A stretch of DNA of 64,000 nt from Aradus depressus (GCA_963662175.1 OY759222.1:20222222-20286221), one strand, 5' to 3'; numbered from the stretch's first letter, positions 22,218-31,949 are shown. The notes: generated by a model from the letters alone, not told the origin. Made by a program: numbers and translations.

Positions 22218-22563
22218 GGTTAGGTTAGGTTTTATGACTCATGCCCGGGCTTTAACAACGAGGTCATATCGCTTACTACCAGAGCGCTCTTTCGTCACTC
22301 TGGTGGACATGAGTCCGACTCTACTGTGGGAGTCCTAAATTTTGCCTACCCTAAATTTTTATTCATCTAGGGTAGGGGTCTTTAACGAGTACCTGACATC
22401 GTACAGGCTCGGGACCATCGCTTAATGTCCCATCCGAAGGACGGCGTGCTTAAGTTTATTTTACCTCCCAGATAAAATAAACTAAGGGCCTCGGTCGGGT
22501 TACGAACCCACGTTCTTGAGCTCAGAAGTCAAGCACGCATACCACTGAGCTACTGGCGCCCTC
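22218..22563 (-). repeat. tRNA-SINE family 1, complete reverse copy
   Basis: Starts with GGTTAGGTTAGG and the reversed 3' end and finishes with the head at GAGCTACTGGCGCCCTC. It is nearly identical to the neighbouring copies. Confidence 0.9.
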
Positions 22564-22880
22564 TTAGATTTTATATATATATATATTTTAGTTTTTATTT
22601 TTATATTTATTATTATCTTGTAAATATCTGTTTATTGGAATGTATAGAGTAACAAAAACAAGGGATTCCCCGTCATTACCTAAAAAAAAAAAAAAAAATC
22701 CACAACTGTACCTTCTACCCTGTCAACCAATTCTGTCAGTTTGTAAGTGACTCTTGATAATGCCTTAACACGGCGAAACTAGTTGAGTATTTGAGAATAT
22801 ATAGTGAAGTTTGACAAAGAAATTGTGTATTTTAATTATCTATTTATATAATATACACTTTTAGAGTGACGATGATTTTT
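22564..22880. other. Spacer with Penelope-like tail motif
   Basis: At about 22745-22790 CTTGATAATGCC is followed by a short loop, GGC and GAAACTAGTTGAG. This resembles the GAAAC-ending hairpins of Penelope-derived tails seen elsewhere in the window. The rest is AT-rich with a poly(A) run near 22685. Confidence 0.35.
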
Positions 22881-23210
22881 TTTATTTATATCCTTGCTCC
22901 TGCTACTACTTGAGGAGGTCTCTAGGCCATTGACACTTAATGCGACGTTGGGAAAGTGTGGCAGAATGGAGGGCACGGACTAGAGCAATACTGTTGGTAC
23001 TAAGGAAGGAAAATTGTACTTTTAAAACTTTTCGTGCCTGGCTTTAGCTACTTCGATGACGTAGGGAACGTTGAGATCATTGTGGAGGGTCTTAGTAAAG
23101 AATATTGGCTAGTGTACGAAGGATTTTGGATTGAAGAGATTAGATGAGCTACAGATTGGAAACCTTGGCAGAACCCCAGAGTTCAAGTTCGTAAGTCCCC
23201 ATCAGTTTCA
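22881..23210 (-). pseudogene. Jockey-type RT C-terminal fragment
   Basis: Minus-strand translation gives ELELWGSAKVSNL, then QSKILRTLANI, then (after a shift) LHNDLNVPYVIEVAKARHEKF. These are the conserved blocks after the RT thumb in Jockey-clade elements. Several stops and shifts show decay. Confidence 0.7.
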
Positions 23211-23370
23211 ACAGTGCATTATATATAAGTTGTTTTATTTTCACCAATAATATATTTAAAAAATTAGGAAAAAACTGCTGTAGTTGTTGAGACGATTAGT
23301 AGACCAGGAAGAGCAGCAAACATCCAGTTGGGAGTACGCAAGGCCGTTAATCCAAACAGAAAAACAATGA

Positions 23371-24016
23371 GCGCCGGTACCTCAAAGGTAGCGTATTTGA
23401 GCGTGAGCTCAAGATCGCGGATTCGAAACCCGGCCGAAACCCTTAGGTTTTTTATCTGGAAGGTGAAAAAACTTTGACGTAAAGCAATGGTCCCAAGCCT
23501 ATCTGTGCGATACCCATTAAATACCCCTGCCTTAGGTTAGGTTAAGTTTTATGACTCATGCCCGGGCTTTAACTACGAGGTCATATCGCATACTACCAGA
23601 GCGCTCTTCTTTCGTCACTCTGGTGGACATGAGCCCGACTCTACTATGGGAGTCCTAAATTTTGCCTACCCTAAATTTTTATCCAACCTAGGGTAGGGGT
23701 CTTTAACGAGTACCTGACATCGTACAGGCTCGGGACCATCGCTTAACGTCCCATCCGAAGGACGGCGTGCTTAAGTTTATTTTACCTCCCAGATAAAATA
23801 AACTAAGGGCCTCGGTCGGGTTACGAACCCACGATCTTGAGCTCAGAAGGCAAGCACCCATACCACTGAGCTACCGGCGCCCTTCCTGCCTTAGGTGAAT
23901 ACAATTTTAGGATAGGCAACATTTAGGACTCTCATAGTAGAGTCGGTTTCATGTCCGCCCGAGTGACGAAAGAGCGGTCTGGTAGTAGGCGAAATGACCT
24001 CATAGTTAAAGCCCAG
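23371..24016 (+). repeat. tRNA-SINE family 1 copy, split by another SINE
   Basis: The + strand head and body (23371-23537) resume at 23885-24016. The reverse SINE at 23538-23884 lies between, flanked by a 12-bp duplication CCTGCCTTAGGT at 23526-23537 and 23885-23896. Confidence 0.85.
23538..23884 (-). repeat. tRNA-SINE family 1, complete copy nested in another SINE
   Basis: Full reverse copy from GGTTAAGTTTTATGACTCATG to the head GAGCTACCGGCGCCC. The 12-bp target duplication marks a direct insertion. Confidence 0.92.
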
Positions 24017-24017
24017 G

Positions 24018-24213
24018 TAAGGTAAGGCGATGGTCCCGAGCCTGTACGATGTCAGGTACTCGTTAAAGACCCCTACCCTAGGTTGGATAAAAATTTAGGG
24101 TAGGCAAAATTTAGGACTCCCACAGTAGAGTCGGACTCATGTCCACCAGAGTGACGAAAGAGCGCTCTGGTAGTATGCGATATGACCTCGTAGTTAAAGC
24201 CCGGGCATGAGTC
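24018..24213 (+). repeat. tRNA-SINE family 1 body fragment
   Basis: From GGCGATGGTCCCGAGCCTG to GGGCATGAGTCACA, directly abutting the previous copy. Confidence 0.85.
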
Positions 24214-24619
24214 ACAATGACTAATTAACTATAATTTTCATAATAGCTTTATTTTTTAGATACAACACTAATACTTGGCAACGATCATATGTTGGGATTT
24301 GTTCATATGAAAAAAATAAAAAGATTTATATCAATCTTTATGAGAAGTTGTCGGATATTTTAGCCTATATTGGTTAAAATAAATGACACGAAACTAAAAG
24401 AACAAAAAAATGACATAATTAAAGAAAATAAGTGACAGGGTCATTTGGTTGAACGAAAAGGGATAGAATTTTGGAAAAATGGTCAAAACGGACGAATGGG
24501 ACCGACTCCTTAGCTCCCTCAAGAAGGAAGCCAACTGCTCACCACTTTGTTGTAAAGTTACATTTTTATTATAGTATACGAAATTAAATGTTTAGTGAAA
24601 ATAAAATGCTGTTTACAGT
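24214..24619. other. AT-rich spacer
   Basis: No gene or repeat recognised. A short GC-richer stretch at 24480-24545 is too short to assign. Confidence 0.3.
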
Positions 24620-25075
24620 TGAGGAGGTGGCATGCAAAAGGCATTAGTTCCTCTAAGAAAATTTTTGGGAAAATGCAAAAAACTTATTTTTTCAGGTACC
24701 AATAAATGTATCACCTTACTTTTTTTTTAAAATTTCATGGTTCAAGCCCCGAAACACGATTAAAACTAAAAAAATTAAAAAGATGTAGCTGAGAACATTG
24801 TTTTTTAGAGGTGCAAAATATGGAACTAGTGCTTTTTGTTCAATCACAACTAGAAATATTCCCTTTTGCTTGATTCCAACGAGGGAATTATAACCTTTCG
24901 TTCAAATCAGTTTTCTTTAAAAAACCTTTTCCCACATTTTTTGCATTTTAGGGCTTATGTAGGTTACAAAACCATGTTTTTTCTCCAAATGAGGAATTTT
25001 TTTAGGCACCTAAGTGCTGAAAACAAAATTAAGAAAAAAATGTATTCACATCAACAAAAAGTAGATACAGTATTT

Positions 25076-25360
25076 TCAGTCACACTCGATTTCAGTGTTT
25101 TCTTCTATGGCAGGCCTAGATAGATCAGTAGGATCACTTAAAGGTTCCTTGAAATAAGAAAATGAGGGGTTTTCTCTCCAATTTCCATGGCTCATGGTTG
25201 ATAGCAGGGTTTCCACATTCTTCCGTTTCTCAACTGAAATAGGCTTTCCTAGGGCTACTGGTTCCACGGGGATAGAACATCTTCTCCTGGTCCAACCTTT
25301 TTTAAATATAGGTTCATAGACTTCATGCTCGAATTCGAATCTGAATTTGTAGTAGTTTTG
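25076..25360 (-). pseudogene. C-terminal coding piece of the TIR element
   Basis: The open frame reads FEFEHEVYEPIFKKGWTRRR, then VALGKPISVEKRKNVETLL, and stops at 25076. Upstream, at 25590-25380 in other frames, a THTFLPADRGFGRVEKLLKK-like string can be seen. From memory, an H-x-FLP-x-DR motif followed later by GKPIS-x-EKRKNVE resembles large uncharacterised arthropod proteins thought to be transposase-derived; this is recall, not a search. It is frameshifted and interrupted. Confidence 0.45.
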
Positions 25361-25605
25361 ACGTGAACTCTTCCATCAATTTTTGCGAAGAATACTCTTT
25401 TTTTTGCTTGTGGTCCACATTTTTCATACGTCCTCCCAAGCTTCTAAAATCCATTTAACTCCAATCTTTTCCGAAAATTTTTACTTCACCCACCTCCCCT
25501 ATACAGGCTACAATAACCCTCTTGGTGTTGTATCATGGGTATTTTTTTTTAATAGCTTCTCTACACGTCCAAAACCTCAGTCAGCCGGTAAGAAAGTATG
25601 ACCAC

Positions 25606-26139
25606 TAGGGTGGAACGAAAATGGCCTTTTAAAATTTTTTTTAGTTATTAGTTTGGTAATAGTGGAGAAAAGTTGCCTTTTAAGTTCAAAAAGAATAAAA
25701 AAAAAATTGGTTGCAATACTACAACATCTTGAGGTGCCGCAAAGAGCTTAAAGTTTGTAAAAAATTTAAAAATTTTAAACTTTGATAAATTATTTTTTAT
25801 GAATTTCTCGTACATATAATGTTACAAAAGATGGTTTTAAATACATATATAAGCATTAGAATTGGAAAAAATTATTAATTATAAAATATAATAAAAATAA
25901 AAAATATTTTGTAATGTCAAACTTTGTATTTCTTACTTCTGTATCCTTAATGATTACAAATGCTACAGCTGCAAAATGTTTGTTTCTACTTCATTGCCAC
26001 ATTAAACTGGTCCTTGCGGCACCTCAAGACGTACTCCAATATTTTTCATATTTTTAATTTATCTTATCTACACTAAAAGGCAACTTTTCTGTGCTATTCC
26101 AAATTAAAAATAAAAAGGTGATTTTTCCGTTCCACCCTA
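25606..26139. mobile_element. hAT-type MITE, copy 2 (534 bp)
   Basis: The same TAGGGTGGAACGAAAA termini as the 15599 copy are flanked by a perfect 8-bp duplication, ATGACCAC, at 25598-25605 and 26140-26147. It lacks one internal block present in copy 1. Confidence 0.9.
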
Positions 26140-26204
26140 ATGACCACGAATGGGTATGATGGGTATGACCACGAAAAAAAACCCTACTCAACCAAAACAC
26201 AACG

Positions 26205-26399
26205 CTATTGGTCGGAGACCCCTAAACCTGCCCTCTCATTGGCCCATGGAACCAATGCCTTTTGTTTGACTTCGGACGGTGGAATTGTAACCTTTTGAAT
26301 GGTTTCGTAAACTTTGAACGTAAAATACACTGCGAACGGATGCGTTTTGCCTGATTTCAACTCCACGAGTCGGTCCGGCTTGGGTTCAAGATTCCATTC
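26205..26399 (-). CDS. Unrecognised 64-codon exon-like ORF in the TIR element
   Basis: A poly(T) tract and AG (26401-26400) precede an open frame with clear protein character (EPKPDRLVELKSGKTHPFAV, then FKVYETIQKVTIPPSEVKQK), ending in TAG at 26205. It sits just inside the right terminal repeat. I do not recognise the domain. Confidence 0.4.
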   Translation of the reverse strand, partial: EWNLEPKPDRLVELKSGKTHPFAVYFTFKVYETIQKVTIPPSEVKQKALVPWANERAGLGVSDQ

Positions 26400-26464
26400 C
26401 TAACTCATTTAAAAAAAAAAAAACGGACTTGATGCCTTTTGCATGCCACCTCCTCAGTTAGTTA

Positions 26465-26722
26465 TTATACTCATGCCGGGGTTTAATTACGAGGCCCGAC
26501 TCTGCTGGGGGTCTTAAATTTTGCCTATCCATGATTACTGGGGTACGGGTCTGTACCATGTCAGGTACTGGTTAAATACCTCTACCCTAGATGAATACAA
26601 ATTTAGGATATGCAAAATTTAGGACTCCTATAGTAGAGTCGCTCTCTTGTCCACCAGAGTGACCATAGAGCGCTCTGGTAGTAAACGATATGACCTTGTA
26701 AAGCCCGAGCATGAGTCACAAA
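26465..26722. repeat. Rearranged tRNA-SINE family 1 fragments
   Basis: A reverse 3' fragment (26465-26552) is fused to a forward body (26553-26722, ending GCCCGAGCATGAGTCACA). This looks like a recombined head-to-head pair. Confidence 0.7.
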
Positions 26723-26956
26723 AACTAATTAAAAAATGTACTGACTGAAAAAATTCAAAATAAGATATTAAGATGTAATTGGCCCTTGAGTCCACTGTAA
26801 TATTAGCAGATGTTTGGTGCATATGTACATACATACCTGTTTTGTATGGCTATATCTCTCGACCAAGTTAGGGAGGATTTCTTTCCGTCCTTTTCCAATG
26901 AAGCAGAGAAGGTCTATTAGTTGATTCCATTTTAATACAAATATCAATATTTATCA

Positions 26957-27030
26957 CTCTTCACCCAACAATATAATGCTGAAACAACAAAAGGTTTTAC
27001 GAGCATTAACAAATACTGCGCGCGAAAAAA
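26957..27030 (+). repeat. Relic of the 124-bp repeat unit
   Basis: TTTATCACTCTTCACCCAAC and GGTTTTACGAGCATTAACAA match part of the unit tandemly repeated at 27991-28570. Confidence 0.8.
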
Positions 27031-27210
27031 GGTGCAAACGTATATGTACCAAAGGATTGGATTTCGGTAATAGTGGGCGCAAGGTTGGAAGGAAAATTTG
27101 TAGTTTACCACATGCAGCAAGATGATTTTGTTGACATGAGTATCATTGATTCTGGAATCAGTAGAGGGGATTTTAAGATAACTACATACGTTTGGCTACA
27201 AATGACATGA
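27031..27210 (+). pseudogene. Short coding remnant, probably transposon-derived
   Basis: A 59-codon open frame (VYVPKDWISVIVGARLEGKF, then VVYHMQQDDFVDMS) ends at TGA 27208-27210. The P-x-x-W-x-x-I-x-x-AR ... V-x-x-M-x-x-DDF pattern reminds me of the C-terminal part of the same uncharacterised arthropod family suggested for 24620-26456. It has no start codon of its own. Confidence 0.4.
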
Positions 27211-27990
27211 GATGACTTATCTACCCTGCGAGGACGGACTTGCCACAATGTTCTTCAGCCCTGGATAACTCAAATCTCTTACCAAAAAGGCAAGGGGGAC
27301 AGCCAACAGAAATTGTATACCTATCATGGTGAGAGAGCTATCACCCGCTGCAGTATTACATCGGTAGTTATTGCGATATTTGAGTTGAGCCCCTTCTCTT
27401 TCGGCTCATTCCGCTGAAAATTAATAGTTGTCGTCCTTAGAGGGCTTAAATTACATATGAAATTTCATGTCAATATATTCATTACATCGGGAAATATTAG
27501 AGTTTTGTGTTAAGCCTCTCTCCTAATCCCCCCTTTCCTTTGTTCTATTAGGCTGAAAATCAACAGATGTCATCCGTCTTTTACGGATTACGTATAAAAT
27601 TTCATGTTGAATCATTCGTTCAATGGAGTTATCGTGTTCACAGACACACAGATAGACGAACAATGTTTAGTGTCAGTTATTCCTTAACCCATTAATGACC
27701 ACGAGCAGCTTTGGGGCAAAATTTAGGACTCCCACAGTAGTGTGGGGCTATAGCTCTTGAAGTATACAATATGACCTCGTAGTAAAAGCCCGGGCATGAG
27801 TCACAAGAATAAACAAGAAAGAAAGAAAAACATTTTTTATTTGGGCCAGTACTTTACACAAATCGACACATGAAAATTAAAATAAAAATAAAAAGTCTTG
27901 GTATAGTCAGCTTGCGAGCTACAGGTTGGCCGAGACTGTAGTGGACCGCACTAGAGCAGGTTGGCAAACCTTCATGGAAGACTCGGGTGA
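27211..27990. repeat. Dispersed repeat and SINE fragment
   Basis: Two related monomers at about 27400-27640 (GCTGAAAATYAAYAG ... ATRAAATTTCATG) match the family at 14450 and 62700. A SINE 3' fragment occupies 27712-27805. The remainder to 27990 is unassigned. Confidence 0.55.
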
Positions 27991-28570
27991 GTAGAGTAAT
28001 CTCCAATTATAATCTACAGTTGTATCTATAACAAAATTTATCACTCTTCACCCAACAATATAATACTGAAACAACAAGGTTTTACGAGCATTAACAAATA
28101 CGTTTTCTTAATGAGTAGAGTAATCTCCAATTATAATCTACAGTTGTATCTATTACAAAATTTATCACTCTTCACCCAACAATATAATACTGAAACAACA
28201 AGGTTTTACGAGCATTAACAAATACGTTTTCTTAATGAGTAGAGTAATCTCCAATTATAATCTACAGTTGTATCTATTACAAAATTTATCACTCTTCACC
28301 CAACAATATAATACTGAAACAACAAGGTTTTACGAGCATTAACAAATACGTTTTCTTAATGAGTAGAGTAATCTCCAATTATAATCTACAGTTGTATCTA
28401 TTACAAAATTTATCACTCTTCACCCAACAATATAATACTGAAACAACAAGGTTTTACGAGCATTAACAAATACGTTTTCTTAATGAGTAGAGTAATCTCC
28501 AATTATAACCTACAACTTGTTGTATCTATTACAAAATTTATCACTTTTCACACAACAATAATAATACTGA
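27991..28570. repeat. 124-bp tandem repeat, about 4.7 copies
   Basis: GTAGAGTAATCTCCAATTAT recurs at 27991, 28115, 28239, 28363 and 28487, exactly 124 bp apart. The last unit is cut by the hAT element and its remainder reappears at 30303-30355. Confidence 0.95.
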
Positions 28571-28676
28571 ACACAGTGGCGGATCCAAGGGGGGCAATTG
28601 GGGTCATGCCCCCCCCTCCCGGAACCGCATCTAACGGTACATCTTTATACCAGTAAAACTGTGCAAAATGAAATTA

Positions 28677-28951
28677 AATGAATAAAACAAACTTATTTTT
28701 GAAATATTGTCTATTCCACTAAAGATATATATATATACAACTACCGGTTTCGGCTTTATACCATCGTCAGGTCTAGTTAAGAACTAAAACCACTTAGTTC
28801 ATAACTAGACCTGACGATGGTATAAAGCCGAAACCGGTAGTTGTATATATATATATATCTTTAGTGGAATAGACAATATTTCAAAAATAAGTTTGTTTTA
28901 TTCATTTATTACAAGTTTCCACAATATGTCCGCGTTCCTCAACTTAGAAGT
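28677..28951 (+). mobile_element. Palindromic retroelement, copy 1, with 15-bp TSD
   Basis: A near-perfect inverted repeat (arms about 28680-28787 and 28802-28908) is followed by a unique tail ending CGCGTTCCTCAACTTAGAAG. Direct repeats TGCAAAATGAAATTA at 28662-28676 and 28952-28966 flank it. Each arm carries CTGACGATGG-TATAAAG-CC-GAAACCGG, a hammerhead-like order of motifs. Copy 2 is at 62996-63910. The structure suggests a non-autonomous Penelope relative. Confidence 0.75.
28803..28850 (+). ncRNA. Hammerhead-like motif in palindrome arm (candidate)
   Basis: CTGACGA, a short GG...CC hairpin, GAAA, then CCGGTA follow in hammerhead order. As in the Penelope at 5140, an extra T lies between the core and stem II. 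The inverse copy is in the other arm (28745-28790). Cleavage activity is untested. Confidence 0.35.
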
Positions 28952-28971
28952 TGCAAAATGAAATTATCAAC

Positions 28972-29316
28972 TGCTGCAAGGACGAAATACAACACAACAT
29001 AATTGGGAGGGCCAAGAAGGCAGGGATGTACGACATCATTTTTGATTAAACTACCGGGCATTCTGGGGAACAACGACTTACCGGCGTAGCTCTAGGACAC
29101 ATCGTGGAGGATATTATGGAGTCGACTTCACGGGATATGTCACAAAGCGTAGGCGTAGGTACAGAAAACTGCAGCGTGATGGCTAGTGACGACGTGGGAG
29201 CGATAACAACTCTTAAACAAAAAGCACCATATGCAAAAAGATGTCCTTGTTTCAATCATTCATGGTTGAGAACTAAGATGACTGAAGACCGACTCACTGG
29301 CTTAGCACTTTTCTAA
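28972..29316 (+). pseudogene. hAT transposase fragment
   Basis: One frame with a single stop (near 29045) gives IIGRAKKAGMYDIIFD, a stop where FDETTD is usual, then QRLTGVALGHIVEDI, then VGVGTENCSVMASDDVGA and KRCPCFNHSW. These are the conserved blocks around the first catalytic Asp and the GVGTD-x-CSVM / CPC-x-NH region of hAT proteins related to ZMYM1-like transposases. The gene is truncated on both sides. Confidence 0.75.
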
Positions 29317-29343
29317 TCGTGACTCACCTGTTAATATCGACAA

Positions 29344-30035
29344 CTAGCAGTAATACCCGGCGTTGCCCGGGGAACTTTGACTTTTCTCCTAATATCTCTC
29401 GTTCGAATCCATTTCAATTCTTCAATAGTACATTCATGATTTTATAATTTTCAATTATTCATACGGAATAACGCTTAAAGTCCTTCAACGGCAGACATCC
29501 CAGCTAGTAAGTTTTTAGGACCCCTGGGTACCATGGCTAGTACGCGCCATTCAACGGCGGAAACCACAGCTAGTGAATACTTAGCATCAGTGGACGTCCT
29601 AGCCAGTGCGTACTTGAGAACGCTTGTGACCACCAAGTTGATTAAAACATAGACTTCAACCATCCTGGAGCTAAAACTAATTTATTCAAAAAGATTTCTC
29701 ATTAATCGTTGCAATGGTTTTCGAGTTACAAAGATTGCGTGAGTGGATGCTAGGATGGACCAGGGTTTGATTAAAAAATAGACCTTAACCTTCCGGTAGA
29801 TAAAACTTATCTATTCAAAAAGATTCCTCATTAATCATTGCAGTGGTTTTTGAGTTACAAAGATTGCGTGGGTGGATGCTGGGATGGACCAGATATTGAG
29901 GTATAATACGCCTATAACCTTCCACAGACGATGACGAACAAATTTAAAAAAAAAATTAATCAAATCCATCAAGCCGTTCGTGAGTTATAGCGGTACAACG
30001 CATAGACATTTTCAGCTTTATATATATACCTATGA
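29344..30035 (-). mobile_element. Non-autonomous Helitron (subfamily with TCATA 5' end)
   Basis: Left end on the + strand is A|CTAGCAGTAATACCCGGCG, the inverse of a Helitron 3' terminus (CCCGGGCAACGCCGGG hairpin, then CTAG). The right end, reversed, begins TCATAGG and continues ATATATAAAGCTGAAAATG. Two 118-bp internal repeats (AAAACTWATYTATTCAAAAA ...) are present. No TSD, as expected. Confidence 0.75.
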
Positions 30036-30302
30036 TATAATCGAAAGATTCGCCAAACAAAAAGCGAGACGACTCAATTTTATCATTTAAACAGAAATCA
30101 CAACGTGATTTCTGTTGTAAATTGATGTTTGTAAATTTCAAATTGTAAATTATAAAAGTAAATTGTAAATAAATAATTGTTCATTTTACAATTAAATTTA
30201 AAAGAGTTTTCTCATTTATTTATAAAGCTAGAAAAAAACAAAATTGTTGGGATATTTGAGATTAAGTAGCCCCCCCAAAAATTGTTTCTAGATCCGCCAC
30301 TG

Positions 30303-30369
30303 CTGAAACAACAAAAAGGTTTTACGAGCATTAACAAATACTTTTTCTTAATGAGTGTCATGGTCATTA
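30303..30369 (+). repeat. Remainder of the split 124-bp unit
   Basis: CTGAAACAACAAAAAGGTTT and ACGAGCATTAACAAATAC continue the array sequence interrupted at 28573. Confidence 0.85.
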
Positions 30370-30606
30370 TAGGACTTTCTTATACCAACCAGACTTACAA
30401 ATCACTCTCTCACCCCCTCCCTCTTCTCAAATTATTTTATACTAGCATTATTGGGTTTAAAAAAGTCACTATAGAATTATTCAGTACAATGAAACAAAAA
30501 AATATCGCTGACGCCAATTCATTACTTTCATATCCAGTAATGCCAGTATGAAATGATTTTGAGAAGGAGAAGAGCGAGTAAGCATGGTTGGTATAAGAAA
30601 GTCCAG
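30370..30606. mobile_element. MITE with long TIRs and TA flanks
   Basis: Inverted arms of about 85 bp share GGACTTTCTTATACCAACCA. TA dinucleotides flank at 30368-30369 and 30607-30608, consistent with a Tc1/mariner-type MITE. It ends 50 bp upstream of the gene B exon at 30657. Confidence 0.75.
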
Positions 30607-30656
30607 TAATAGCCACATCATTCTATTTTTTTTTTTTTTTTTTAAATCCTTTTCAG

Positions 30657-30902
30657 ACGACGAAAGTTTATACAGAAAATATTTTCGACTGAGTTGCCGA
30701 AGGTCCTGTCCCTGCTCAGACCAATCCTGCTTGGCAACGTTCTGCAGGAGGTTGTGTGGCAGCGGAGGGGGTGCCAGCTATGGAGTATTTTCCTGTGAAC
30801 CCCAAAATATTTGCGATTTAAAAATATTAGAAGATAAAATTGACGAACTGACCAACAAAGTGGTAAAACTTGAAACGGTAATCAATGAGAAACCTCTTGC
30901 CA
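30657..30902 (+). CDS. Gene B internal exon: Cys-rich module and coiled coil
   Basis: A poly(T)/TTTTCAG acceptor precedes the exon and a consensus donor GTAAGT follows at 30903. The exon is 246 nt and phase 1 at both ends. It encodes eight Cys within about 45 residues (SCRRSCPCSDQSCLATFC and following), a Gly/Ser turn, then a helical heptad stretch (LKILEDKIDELTNKVVKLET). No known zinc-finger or EGF pattern fits exactly. Upstream exons, including the start codon, are not identified. The next exon in phase is the microexon at 56163, 25 kb away. Confidence 0.55.
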
Positions 30903-31057
30903 GTAAGTTATATTTCTGTTACTTATTAGGTACTGTAGAACGTATATTTCATTACTATGTAACCTTACAATATTTAGAGCCACCAGGACTTGAGGACAAT
31001 GAGCCTCCGCTCTCTCTCTAAATCCGAAAATAATATTTTTCTGTGGACGAGGTAAAA

Positions 31058-31256
31058 AACATTGAGCACGCCGTCCTTCGGTTGGGGCTTTAAGCAATGG
31101 TGCCGAGCCTGTTCGATGTCAGACACCCTAGGTGAATAAAAATTTGGGGTTGGCAAAATTTAGGACTCCCATAGTAGAGTCGAGCTCATGTCCATCAGAG
31201 TGACGAAAGAGCGCTTTGATAGTAGACGATATGATGTAATTAAAGCCCGGGCATAG
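31058..31256 (+). repeat. tRNA-SINE family 1 body fragment
   Basis: From TTGAGCACGCCGTCCTTCGG to TTAAAGCCCGGGCATAG. Lacks the head and is diverged. Confidence 0.8.
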
Positions 31257-31500
31257 GTTGAAGTAAGTAATTTTTTTTTTTTTTTTTAACCATTCTCATT
31301 GCCACAAAATACAGCAGTAATTATTATTAGAGTTTTCATAATATTGTTTTCAATTATTGTATTATAATAATAAAACTATATTTAAATGTATTTGGCTACA
31401 AATACATATTTCCTTATTTTAAAGGAAGCATTAACCCTATTTTTCATCATATTATGTACAGTGGGTATAATAAGTATTTTCACACTTAAAGTTTTTCATA
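31257..31500. other. AT-rich intronic spacer
   Basis: Poly(T) and AT-rich sequence without recognised features. Confidence 0.3.
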
Positions 31501-31949
31501 TACAGTGAAACCTCTCTTGGCGGTCACCTCTGATAGCCGGACACCCCTGGTGGGCGGACAATTTTTACGATCCCGGCAGAATATATAGGAATTTCAACAC
31601 ATTTGCCCCTCTCTTAGGCGGACCCTCTCTTGGACGGACGCGGACAGTGAAATCTAGGACCGAGAAGAGCAGACTACCTCTGTTGGAAGGACAGGCAGGC
31701 CTCTAATTCGGGTTGACGCTTAATATGTTCTTAGAATTTTCTTTGTACGTTGTACTACCAACCTACCAAACTTTCCATGTAGTGCACCTGTGTTTACATA
31801 GGGACTCGTAATTCCAACAAGTTTTTCTCAACAAGAATTTGAGCACCTGACTTCACAGTTTGATCAGGGAAATGCTGCAGATTACTCTTCAATAGATGCA
31901 GAATTATGTACTGAAGACGATTCGTTAAACCTTCTTCACATTATTGGAT

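Larger units (their letters stand above)
24620..26456 (-). mobile_element. TIR element of unknown superfamily, with coding pieces
   Basis: Inverted termini share TGAGGAGGTGGCATGCAAAA-GGCAT at 24620 and, reversed, at 26456. The minus strand between them holds at least three coding-like pieces (26399-26205, about 25590-25380, and about 25360-25076). A hAT MITE (25606-26139) is nested between. I could not identify a target-site duplication, so the superfamily is open. Confidence 0.6.
28574..30302 (+). mobile_element. hAT element with nested insertions
   Basis: Termini are CAGTGGCGGATC at 28574 and its inverse ending 30302. The flanks are ACTGAACA (28566-28573) and CTGAAACA (30303-30310), an 8-bp duplication with one indel difference. 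It interrupts a 124-bp repeat unit. Inside are a hAT transposase fragment, a palindromic retroelement (28677-28951) and a Helitron (29344-30035). Confidence 0.82.

Noticed and set aside
22125..22240. Telomere or interstitial telomeric array
   Set aside because: Only two or three CCTAA/TTAGG units, always at SINE 3' ends.
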